DNA of 64,000 nucleotides from Bacillus_BD oryzisoli (GTDB lineage: Bacteria; Bacillota; Bacilli; Bacillales; Cytobacillaceae), in NCBI RefSeq assembly GCF_036670025.1, contig NZ_CP137640.1:5180001-5244000 (forward strand), read 5' to 3'. The notes below the pieces were generated by a model. It did no database searches and was not told the DNA's origin. It saw only the letters and a list, made by a program, of their open reading frames with translations. Below, piece by piece: positions 8,218 to 16,200 of the stretch; within the stretch, counting starts at the first letter, position 1, and the number at the start of each line of letters is the position of its first letter. Both the position numbers and the translations under genes were made by a program.

Positions 8218-9441
8218 CTATTTTTTCATTTGCTCATATATAGATAGAATGTGAGTCCCGTAATTTGGATTCATCGCCCATGTCATGCTTAGGTCTTCCC
8301 AGTGCGGCGCTTTTCCTCGTTTTACCCATTTGAAACGCTGGTCAACGAGTTTCTCACCTTGTGGAATATCATTTGTCGACGCATATGCCATCAGATGCTG
8401 GATTTGAGCCGTAACGCCCTCTCTTACTGTCGTAAACTCATTTCCCTTCACACCATTACTTGTGACACCAAGGCCGCCATAATTATGCTGGTCTGGAGTT
8501 ACCGCTGAACCTTCAAACTTAAACCATCCTGTTTCAAGAATAGACTGAGCGAACGCTACGTCACCGCGGACACCGTATATTTTACCTACATCAATAAAGG
8601 CTGCAGCAATTTCGTCTATGTCCTGGGCGTTCGGATTCTTTGCTTTTACAAAAGCAGCCATTTTCGCTGCAGATACCTCTGAAGTTCCCATGATGCCTAA
8701 ATGACCCTCATGTGGATCAACTGGAGGCAGCTCCGGCTCCGGCTCAGGAGCGGGCTCTACTACTGGTGGTTCTTCTGCTGGAGGAACCGGCTGATTATCC
8801 AGCCCTTGTGCTATAAAATCCTCATGTGTATGTATCATACGTGATATAAAAGCAGCCGCTTCTGCGCGTGTAGCTGTCTTTTTTGGTTTAAATTCATATG
8901 TACCACTCTCAGTTTTATAACCTCTAACAATTTCATCATAAACTGTTCGTGCAACAGCGCGCTTAAATGTTTGACCAATTTTTGATTCATCTGAAAAATC
9001 AAGCGGTGCCTCTGTTCTTTTTACATCCAAATACTCTAATGCATTGTCTATCATTTGAGCCATTTGATCACGCGTAATCTTATCATTTATCCCGAAATTA
9101 CTGTTATCGTACCCTTTTACAATCCCTGCTGAACTTGCACTGTAAATTTCATCAGCAAGCTCTGAGGTTTGCGGTACATCTGAAAACTTTGGAGTTCCTT
9201 CAGGCAGCTTAAGTGCACGCGCTAAAAGAGCAGCAAATTGGCCTCTCGTAACCTCTGTGAAAGGTTTATAATTTCCCTCTCCATAGCCCTGCATTATGCC
9301 GCGGTCCACTACCGAACGCATTTCTGTTTCTAAGGTTATCCCCGTTATGTCATCACTTGCCGAAGCTGATATTTCGGTAAAATAAAATAAACTGCTTGTC
9401 GCCAGCAAACAGCCAAGCAAACCAACCTTCTTCCTTTTCAT
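8218..9441 (-). CDS. SLH protein with glucosaminidase (GH73-like) domain
   Basis: A secreted, wall-anchored murein hydrolase of 407 residues. After a short signal peptide (cleaved near SASA) come three SLH domains (about residues 30-205), a Pro/Glu-rich linker (PEPEPELPP), and a C-terminal glucosaminidase domain (about 250-405). That domain has AFAQSILETGWFKF with the expected catalytic glutamate, HNYGGLG and VREGVTAQIQHLMAYAS. The start is set at 9441 because GGGAGGACAG lies just upstream of that ATG. An ATG nine codons earlier has no such site. The enzyme should cleave glycan strands while bound to pyruvylated polysaccharide. A paralogue follows at 9705. Confidence 0.9.
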   Translation of the reverse strand: MKRKKVGLLGCLLATSSLFYFTEISASASDDITGITLETEMRSVVDRGIMQGYGEGNYKPFTEVTRGQFAALLARALKLPEGTPKFSDVPQTSELADEIYSASSAGIVKGYDNSNFGINDKITRDQMAQMIDNALEYLDVKRTEAPLDFSDESKIGQTFKRAVARTVYDEIVRGYKTESGTYEFKPKKTATRAEAAAFISRMIHTHEDFIAQGLDNQPVPPAEEPPVVEPAPEPEPELPPVDPHEGHLGIMGTSEVSAAKMAAFVKAKNPNAQDIDEIAAAFIDVGKIYGVRGDVAFAQSILETGWFKFEGSAVTPDQHNYGGLGVTSNGVKGNEFTTVREGVTAQIQHLMAYASTNDIPQGEKLVDQRFKWVKRGKAPHWEDLSMTWAMNPNYGTHILSIYEQMKK

Positions 9442-9599
9442 TACTGTCCTCCCAACTTCTACAAACATTAGTAAAATATCACTACCATTCTACCATAAAT
9501 TTCCCCATCTTTTTTGTCTACTTTCGTCGTAAACTATATATTTTTATCGAAAAATAAAAATAATAGACATGATTGATAGATAATAAAAGGTTTTGTGGG

Positions 9600-9668
9600 T
9601 GCTTTAACGCTGTAAACAAACGGGGGACTGACCCTCAGCGCTTTAGAGCGTTGAAGGATAGTCCCCCT
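9600..9668. repeat. Family A repeat, diverged inverted pair
   Basis: Two partly degraded cores (GGGGGACTGACCCTC, then the half core GGATAGTCCCCC) flank CAGCGCTTTAGAGCGTTG. The copy lies in the 263-base gap between the two glucosaminidase genes, downstream of the second. Confidence 0.75.
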
Positions 9669-9704
9669 TTTACTTGTAGTTTTATTTTTCTTTTGTATAA
9701 CTGT

Positions 9705-11660
9705 TTATTGTGCAATTGGCATGTCTTTTACATGCAGTGAGTAGATATATGCTTCGTTGTAGTCGATGTGGTCGGATACAATTTTGTACCAGATAGAACC
9801 GGTTGGTTGTGTGGTTGATTCTAGGATGGCGACCGGCATGCCGAATTGTTTGTAGGTGAATTGAATATTTGAATCATCTTTGTCATCAGGTGTACTACGG
9901 ACATTTAGACCGTTGCTGATGGTTTCACCAATTTTGTACCGTCCGAAATCTTTTCCGCCAAGGAATTTATCGACACGGTACATGTGACCGGCGATTTTTT
10001 GGCCCCAGTATGGATCGGAGGCATATTTTACATTAAAGCCTTGAGATTTATTTCCCAGCACTGCGCCATTTGCGTAGCTACCTAATGGATTAATGTAATT
10101 TTTATTTAAATATGCAGTTGCTAACGCATCTATAGAAGCATTCACGTTGTCAAAAAAGTCTGCTTCATCCGGATTGCTGTCTACTGCATTTAAGCCAAAC
10201 AAATTGTTTCGCTCCTGAGCATAGGCACTCATGCCATATTTGCTTTCATGCATAGCGATGGACAGGATTAACAACCCATTTATTTTGTATTTCGATTCAG
10301 CTTCTTTTATATACGAGCCAAGACCTATAATTTTACTAATCTTAGTAGCATCCTTGTAATCCTTATATTTTACTGGATTGCTATTATAGGAAGCTTCAAC
10401 TTCTGCCAAACGATTATTGATATAACTGTCAAGCTCCTCTGCCGTATAGTTTGTTACGGTTCGAGCTGGCAGATAGTTGAAATATTGATAGGCTGCCCCT
10501 ACCTCTGTTCCATTCGCGTCGTAAAATACACCGCCATCCCAGCTGTAATAATGATTTCCAGCCGTTAAAAAGGATGGTGCTTTCCCGCTGATATACGATT
10601 CATAAGAATGGCCTGCAGGGTTGTATACGTAGTGATTTAAATTTCCGGCTTGATCGACCTCGTAATAGCTTCTGCCTTTGCTTTGCTGCTTAGGAATTAA
10701 GCTTACTTCCCGATGCTTCACATATGCAGTTGTTCCGGCAATGTTTATTTTTACATACTCATCTGTTGATTGCAGATATTCCAACTCTTGATTAGCATTT
10801 ACATAAGTAATCGCATTGCTGAAATTTTGATCCTTGTAGATGTTTGTGATTTGACTACCAAACGCTGGACTCGAAATAACCATCCCCGCAGCCATTTTAA
10901 CAACTTCATCATTACGTGTAACGACCTGGTCAGGGCTTGTTACCGCGTTATTTGCCTCAGCAAAACTCGAGTAGATGACCGGCCCTGGAACTAGATTTTG
11001 ATTGGCATCAATCGTTGCGACATTGTATTCAGGGTATGCGGTTCGAAGCATGCGGTAAATAAAAGCAGCTGCTTCCGCACGTGTGGCTGTTTTTTTCGGG
11101 GCAAAATTATACACTCCGTTTTCAAGCGGAATCCCTTTGACAATTTCATCGTAAACCGCACGGGCAACGGCCTGCTTGAACGTGCCGCTAATATCACTGG
11201 CATCTTTGAAGCTTAATGGAGCTTCTTTTCTAGCAACATTTAAATAGACTAGCGCATTATCAATCATTTTGGCCATTTGGTCTCGGGTGATAAAATCACT
11301 CATTTTAAAGGTCCCATCTGTATAACCATTGACAATCCCAGCTGCGCTTGCGCTGTTAATTCCGGAAGCTAGTTTCGAACTGCTCGGAACGTCCGGAAAT
11401 TTTGCCGGTCCCTCCGGTAGTTGCAAGGCACGAGAGATCAGGGCAGCGAATTGTCCCCTGCTTACATTTGTAAATGGCTGGTACGATCCATCATCATACC
11501 CATTCATTACACCCCGATCGATCATCGCCCGCATTTCTTTCTCCAATGTAATACCTGTAACATCATCAGCAGCGTAAGCAGTCGACTGCTGATTTAAATT
11601 AAACAAACTACTAGTCGCTAAAAGAAAACAAAGTAATCCTCCGACAAGTTTCTTTTTCAT
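9705..11660 (-). CDS. SLH protein with GH73-like glucosaminidase and SH3-like domains
   Basis: A 651-residue secreted protein. A signal peptide ending near AYAA is followed by three SLH domains (about 35-210), a 200-residue linker region that includes SH3-like strands, and a glucosaminidase domain (about 430-580). That domain has ILSIAMHESKYG with the catalytic glutamate, RNNLFGLNAVD and YASDPYWGQKIAGHMY. A C-terminal SH3-like domain (NGLNVRSTP) follows. It is related in the N-terminal half to the gene at 8218 and probably arose by duplication, with a longer C-terminal half. GGAGGG lies six bases before the ATG. It should remodel peptidoglycan from the S-layer side. Confidence 0.9.
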   Translation of the reverse strand: MKKKLVGGLLCFLLATSSLFNLNQQSTAYAADDVTGITLEKEMRAMIDRGVMNGYDDGSYQPFTNVSRGQFAALISRALQLPEGPAKFPDVPSSSKLASGINSASAAGIVNGYTDGTFKMSDFITRDQMAKMIDNALVYLNVARKEAPLSFKDASDISGTFKQAVARAVYDEIVKGIPLENGVYNFAPKKTATRAEAAAFIYRMLRTAYPEYNVATIDANQNLVPGPVIYSSFAEANNAVTSPDQVVTRNDEVVKMAAGMVISSPAFGSQITNIYKDQNFSNAITYVNANQELEYLQSTDEYVKINIAGTTAYVKHREVSLIPKQQSKGRSYYEVDQAGNLNHYVYNPAGHSYESYISGKAPSFLTAGNHYYSWDGGVFYDANGTEVGAAYQYFNYLPARTVTNYTAEELDSYINNRLAEVEASYNSNPVKYKDYKDATKISKIIGLGSYIKEAESKYKINGLLILSIAMHESKYGMSAYAQERNNLFGLNAVDSNPDEADFFDNVNASIDALATAYLNKNYINPLGSYANGAVLGNKSQGFNVKYASDPYWGQKIAGHMYRVDKFLGGKDFGRYKIGETISNGLNVRSTPDDKDDSNIQFTYKQFGMPVAILESTTQPTGSIWYKIVSDHIDYNEAYIYSLHVKDMPIAQ

Positions 11661-11769
11661 AACTCCCTCCTATTCTATGAACCTGACAAGCCCTTCTATC
11701 ATTCTAACATATAAATAACTAGTATTAAGGAACCTGCAAGAATAGAGACAAGTTTATGAATGAATGTTG

Positions 11770-11858
11770 AGTGCTTTAACACTGTAAACTGCCGGGGGTC
11801 AGGCCCCCGGTGCGTTAATACGGCACACTACCGGGGGCCTGTCCCCCAACGCTTTACT
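11770..11858. repeat. Family A inverted pair on the 3' side of the RAYT gene
   Basis: A forward core (GGGGGTCAGGCCCCC, with GTGCTTTAAC arm) and an inverted core (GGGGGCCTGTCCCCC, with AACGCTTTAC arm) are separated by GGTGCGTTAATACGGCACACTACC. Head-to-head pairs of this kind are the layout of BIME-type REP elements. Confidence 0.88.
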
Positions 11859-11885
11859 GCACTACAACAACATAGCGATCGCCCT

Positions 11886-12434
11886 CTAACGCTCAGCTTT
11901 CGTTTCCTCCACAAATAATCGATAGTTTTCTATTTTTGGTTCTGGAAAATAGAAGAGGACTTTTTCAGTAGTAACGAGTGGGTTTGGATGATTAGAGGAG
12001 ATATATGCATTGTAGCTGCTCCAAGGATAGCTTTCTGGCGAGAGAGCTAAACCAGATTCGACAGGATTCAAGTGAATATACTTACTCACTTCTAAGAAAT
12101 ATTGAAGAGAATCTATGAGACTAGCTTTATAGCGGCCCTGAAAAACATGACCAATAAACTCGTAGCGTCTATTAAAATAAATGGCATATTGGGTGTTAAT
12201 CATACTCATAATTTGTTGGGGATGATGGTTGATGGTTTCTAATAGAAGATGAATGTGGTTTGACATCAGGCAATAAGAGTGGAGATGAAACGGATATTGG
12301 GAATGGGCTTCTTCAACAATGCCTAAATATTTTTTTCTATCCCTGTCATCATAAAATAATGCGGCACAACGATTGCCTCGGTCCGTAATATGATAAATTG
12401 CCCCGGGAAAATAAATTCTTGGTTTTCTTGACAC
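11886..12434 (-). CDS. REP-associated tyrosine transposase (RAYT, Y1 HUH family)
   Basis: A 182-residue single-strand DNA transposase of the TnpA-REP type. Typical segments are the N-terminal IYFPGAIYHITDRGN, the metal-binding HUH motif in MSNHIHLLLE, GHVFQGRYKA, and the tyrosine-bearing KYIHLNPVESGL. RAYTs cut and move short palindromic REP repeats in trans and are themselves usually single copy. Here the gene has family A repeat pairs on both sides (11770-11858 and 12553-12658), which identifies family A as its likely substrate. The start is GTG 12434, chosen because GGAGGTG lies just upstream. The longer reading from 12479 lacks a ribosome binding site. All catalytic motifs look intact. 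Confidence 0.9.
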   Translation of the reverse strand: MSRKPRIYFPGAIYHITDRGNRCAALFYDDRDRKKYLGIVEEAHSQYPFHLHSYCLMSNHIHLLLETINHHPQQIMSMINTQYAIYFNRRYEFIGHVFQGRYKASLIDSLQYFLEVSKYIHLNPVESGLALSPESYPWSSYNAYISSNHPNPLVTTEKVLFYFPEPKIENYRLFVEETKAER

Positions 12435-12552
12435 AAAAACACACCTCCGAATAATGGAATTACATTTATACACGTCCATAATTCGACAAACCCTTTTGTT
12501 TTCCTTTGTTTTCCTTTATAAAACTCAAAAATATTTACATAGAAATATGCCC

Positions 12553-12658
12553 GTGCTTTAGTTCTTTAAAGGAGTGGGGGTCTGTCCCCCACCCCTTTAC
12601 CGCGTTAAACGGACAAGGGACTGTCCCCCGGCGCGTTAATGCGCTGGGGTGGCAGTCC
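12553..12658. repeat. Family A repeats on the 5' side of the RAYT gene
   Basis: Two or three cores (GGGGGTCTGTCCCCC, GGGACTGTCCCCC and a degraded GGGGTGGCAGTCCC) are linked by TTTACCGCGTTAAAC and GCGCGTTAATGCGC arms. The right end of the array runs into the 3' end of the subtilase gene and provides its stop codon. Confidence 0.88.
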
Positions 12659-14315
12659 CTTGGTTTTGGGCCATGGCTTTGGATAGGAAGACGCTGAATT
12701 GGGCTCTGGTGATGTTTAGGTCTGGTTTGAAGGTGCCGTCTGAGTATCCTTTGGTGATGTTTTGTTCGGCCAAACTGTTGATTGAGTTGAAATAATGTTT
12801 CTGATCTGAGACGTCAGCAAAATGACTTGAGGCGGCATTCGGCAGTCCGAAGGCCCGCTGCAGAATGACGGCGACATCGCCTCTGATAATATTAAGATTC
12901 GGTTTAAACGAACCGTCCGAATATCCTTTGATAATTCCGTCATCCGTCGTACTGGTAATATAACCTGAAGCAAAATGCCCAGCAGGAACATCAGAAAACT
13001 TCGTAACTGTCTGCGCACCGGAATACTTTAGAGCCCTGCCGATCATCGTCACGGCTTCAGCACGGGTAATGGGCTTGTATGGATTAAAATTCCCGTCATT
13101 ATCCCCGCTGATGATTCCCTTCATAAAAAGATCGCTTACTTCTTTTGTATACCAGGTATCATCCGCCACATCCGAGAATACATTCACCACTTCCTTACTC
13201 AAAGGCGGCTGAACCAATCCGTATCCGTACTCCATGTCCTTTCCAGGCGCACCTAAATCCTCAGCTGATTTTTCCATATGAACCTTGATTTGCTGTGAAT
13301 TCAAAGTAGGATAGGCCTCCTTATACAAGGCAGCCATTCCGGCTACAAAAGGGGACGCCATGGAAGTACCTGTTGAGTATTCATACTCCAAAGCGCCCGT
13401 TCCATTATAGGTGCTGTAAATCTCTTCCCCAGGTGCAACAAAATCCAAATCCTGGCCAAAATAAGAAAATAATGACCGGGAAAAATGATTATTCTCCCAC
13501 GTGACGGATCCAACGGCCAGCACCGAAGGATAACGGGCAGGATATAAAACATTTAAATTACGATAAAGCGCTGTAGGATAATTCCCTGAAGCTGCAACCG
13601 TGATAATTCCTTGACTTTGGGCCTTTTTTAACGCTTCCTCTAATAAATAGGATCCATTTTGGGACGTAATACTTAAATTAATAATATCCAATCCCTGATC
13701 CATCGCCCATTCAATCCCTTTTACCACATCGGACTGATTTCCTTCTCCGTTTTTATCAAGAACCTTTACCGCATAGATTTCGGCACCTGGCGCAACTCCG
13801 ACTGCGCCGATGTCATTATCCTGGGCCGCAATAATTCCAGCCACATGGGATCCATGTCCATTATCATCATTATAAGAGGCTGCACCTTGAACAAAAACAG
13901 CCCCGCCGGCAATCCGGAGATCAGGGTGATCAACGCGGACACCGGTATCAAGAATTCCGATCTTAACGCCTTTCCCTGTGTAACCCGTCTGCTTAAAATC
14001 CGCTAAGCCCAGCGCATGGTAGCCCCAGCTCATTTCTTGAGCGGTCGTTTTCACTTCAGAGTCCGGCTCAATTAACTGAATATTGGCACGATCAAGAAGG
14101 TCATCCTCCCATTCAACCGGAATGGTGACAGAAGCGGCATCCAAATCCTCAAACACATGATGTACTTCAATCTCTTTATTTTCTAGTAAACTATAATCTA
14201 TTTCATTTTGAAAAATAATAATAACCCGTTCAGTTAGCTGCTCACCGTTTGCTTTAAAAGGAATAAGCACTAGAAACAAGAATAGCAAAATCATAAAATA
14301 TTTTTGCTTATACAC
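12636..14315 (-). CDS. Subtilisin-family (S8) serine protease with C-terminal SLH domains
   Basis: A 559-residue secreted protease. Signal peptide about 1-24, I9-like prodomain (about 25-100) and peptidase S8 domain with Asp in ILDTGVRVDHPDL, His in NGHGSHVAGIIA and Ser in GTSMASPFVAG, so the triad is complete. Three SLH domains follow (about 375-550). It probably acts on surface proteins while bound to the wall polysaccharide. The start is GTG with AAAGGGGGA upstream. The last seven codons (GTATPAH) and the stop lie in a family A repeat, so the original C-terminus has been replaced or trimmed by repeat insertion. Confidence 0.92.
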   Translation of the reverse strand: MYKQKYFMILLFLFLVLIPFKANGEQLTERVIIIFQNEIDYSLLENKEIEVHHVFEDLDAASVTIPVEWEDDLLDRANIQLIEPDSEVKTTAQEMSWGYHALGLADFKQTGYTGKGVKIGILDTGVRVDHPDLRIAGGAVFVQGAASYNDDNGHGSHVAGIIAAQDNDIGAVGVAPGAEIYAVKVLDKNGEGNQSDVVKGIEWAMDQGLDIINLSITSQNGSYLLEEALKKAQSQGIITVAASGNYPTALYRNLNVLYPARYPSVLAVGSVTWENNHFSRSLFSYFGQDLDFVAPGEEIYSTYNGTGALEYEYSTGTSMASPFVAGMAALYKEAYPTLNSQQIKVHMEKSAEDLGAPGKDMEYGYGLVQPPLSKEVVNVFSDVADDTWYTKEVSDLFMKGIISGDNDGNFNPYKPITRAEAVTMIGRALKYSGAQTVTKFSDVPAGHFASGYITSTTDDGIIKGYSDGSFKPNLNIIRGDVAVILQRAFGLPNAASSHFADVSDQKHYFNSINSLAEQNITKGYSDGTFKPDLNITRAQFSVFLSKAMAQNQGTATPAH

Positions 14316-14618
14316 GCCAATCCCCCTTTCTATCTATTTATCTACCAACTTTAGCTAATTATACACTATTCCTAGAGGCAATTGAGCCTTCTATGAAAAT
14401 ATCAAGCAAAATAATTTTAGTAAAATTTTTACAAAAAACACATACATCTTTTAACATATTCTGCTAAAATAATTTCCTGTCATTCGACTCCATTCAACAT
14501 CCTCCATCCTATTTTTAGTAAAAAATTGACGGTTTCATATATTAATACGGAAGATACTAGTATCAGTGTTTAACTTTTGATAAACTGATAGATGATATTT
14601 GATGAGAGGAGCAGGAAA
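14316..14618. other. Divergent promoter region, AT-rich
   Basis: About 300 bases between the oppositely directed subtilase and amidase genes. It is AT-rich, carries no family A repeat and must hold both promoters. A TTGACG at 14526 lacks a well-spaced -10 box, so no promoter is called. Confidence 0.4.
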
Positions 14619-16046
14619 ATGTCGAAGTACGGCAAAATATTATTAAGCGTCAGCATGTTTATTTTGGCTATTGTTGGTATGTTTGGCTTTCAAAATGGCC
14701 GCACCGTTCAGGCCCAAACTACCTTTGCTGACGTGCCCGATGATTATTGGGCGAAGGCTGAAATTGAGTACTTGTATCAACGTCAAATCATTAATGGTTA
14801 TGAGGGGAATCTTTTTAAACCAACAGATCCTGTCACACGGGGCCAAGCGGCAAAAATGATTATTAATGCCATTCAAGAAACGGAGTATCACCCGGCGTCA
14901 GCCACATTTAATGATACTTCTGAAAATCTCTTCTCAGGCTATATTGAGCGCGCTGCCCAGCTTGGCATTATCAACGGTTATCCAACGGACAATACCTATC
15001 GACCTGATACGTATTTGACAAGAGGACAAATGAGTAAAATCATTGTTGAAGCATTTGACTTGGAAATATCTCAAAATTCACAAACAGTCTTCACAGATGT
15101 TCCTTCCACCTATCAGTTTGCTTCATATATTCAAACCCTTTATAATGAGCGTATTTCAAATGGGAATGGTAATGTTTTTGAACCAGGTAGAAATGTCACA
15201 AGAGCTGAATTATCTGCTTTTATCAGCCGCGCAATGGATGATCAATTCAAAATAACAGCACAGGAACCTGCACCTGAGCCAGCTCCAGTAACAGGATTAA
15301 CGGGGGAAGTAACGGCTGATGTATTAAACATGCGTTCAGGTCCAAGCAGCAGTTATGGAATAGTTATAGCCATCCCGCAAAATGCAGTCGTTACTGTTAA
15401 CAGCATCAATGGATTTTGGGCAAAAGTAACTTATAATGGTAAAACCGGTTATGTACATAAAACGTACTTAAAGTTGAAAAATACTTCCGGCAGTGTCCTG
15501 CAAAACAGGATTATTACGATTGATCCCGGACATGGCGGCACTGATCCAGGCGCAATGAACGGAAGTATCAAGGAAAAAGATATTGCTTTAACTGTTGCAA
15601 AGATATTAGAACAAAAGCTGAAGAATGCCGGTGCAAAAACGGTTATGACAAGAACGGGTGACACCTACCCAACACTTGACGGCCGTGTTCAAACATCCAT
15701 TAACAACTATTCTGAGATGTTTGTCAGCATTCATAACAACGCAGCCACTCCAAGCGCTTCCGGAACAGAGACATACTATGACACGTCTGAAAATGATAAC
15801 GGCGCCGAAAGCCGAGAGCTTGCGATTGAAATTCAAAAACAACTGATCGCCTTGATCGGAACAAAGGACCGAGGTGTAAAGGATAACGATTACCTCGTCA
15901 TCCGCGAGCAGCATATTCCAAGCGTCCTTGTAGAACTAGCCTTTATCTCAAATTCTGACGATCTAGCCAAACTAACATCAGCAGAATACCAAGAATTATT
16001 TGCAGAAGCTATTTTCAGAGGAATCCAAAGCTACTATAGTAAATAA
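14619..16046 (+). CDS. SLH - SH3b - N-acetylmuramoyl-L-alanine amidase (amidase_3)
   Basis: A 475-residue secreted autolysin. Signal peptide (about 1-33), three SLH domains (about 35-205), an SH3b domain (VLNMRSGPSSSYG, WAKVTYNGKTGYVH; about 225-285) and a zinc amidase_3 domain. The amidase has DPGHGGTDPGA, KEKDIALTVA, VSIHNNA and a final LVELAFISN with the catalytic glutamate. It cleaves the bond between MurNAc and the stem peptide. The start is set at 14619 by GAGAGGAG seven bases upstream. The ATG at 14592 has no such site. A strong terminator follows at 16049. Confidence 0.93.
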   Translation: MSKYGKILLSVSMFILAIVGMFGFQNGRTVQAQTTFADVPDDYWAKAEIEYLYQRQIINGYEGNLFKPTDPVTRGQAAKMIINAIQETEYHPASATFNDTSENLFSGYIERAAQLGIINGYPTDNTYRPDTYLTRGQMSKIIVEAFDLEISQNSQTVFTDVPSTYQFASYIQTLYNERISNGNGNVFEPGRNVTRAELSAFISRAMDDQFKITAQEPAPEPAPVTGLTGEVTADVLNMRSGPSSSYGIVIAIPQNAVVTVNSINGFWAKVTYNGKTGYVHKTYLKLKNTSGSVLQNRIITIDPGHGGTDPGAMNGSIKEKDIALTVAKILEQKLKNAGAKTVMTRTGDTYPTLDGRVQTSINNYSEMFVSIHNNAATPSASGTETYYDTSENDNGAESRELAIEIQKQLIALIGTKDRGVKDNDYLVIREQHIPSVLVELAFISNSDDLAKLTSAEYQELFAEAIFRGIQSYYSK

Positions 16047-16048
16047 TA

Positions 16049-16086
16049 ACAAAAAGTCCCGCACAATCCATGCGGGACTTTTTGTT
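16049..16086 (+). terminator. Intrinsic terminator of the amidase gene
   Basis: Stem AAAAAGTCCCGCA / TGCGGGACTTTTT with a short loop, starting three bases after the stop codon. Confidence 0.85.
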
Positions 16087-16120
16087 ATCTTAAAATCAAC
16101 AGAAAATATTACTCATCAAC

Positions 16121-16187
16121 AAAGGGACAGACCCATCAGCGCTTTAAAGCGCTGGGGGTCTGTCCCCCAATGGTTTAATGCACTAAA
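16121..16187. repeat. Family A inverted pair
   Basis: A worn core (AGGGACAGACCCAT) and an intact inverted core (GGGGGTCTGTCCCCC) flank CAGCGCTTTAAAGCGCTG. It lies between two convergent genes. Confidence 0.85.
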
Positions 16188-16200
16188 GCACACACACCAC

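Noticed and set aside
8218..9441. LLGC near the N-terminus read as a lipobox
   Set aside because: The Cys is only about 12 residues from the start, too early for a lipoprotein signal. The paralogue at 9705 lacks the pattern.
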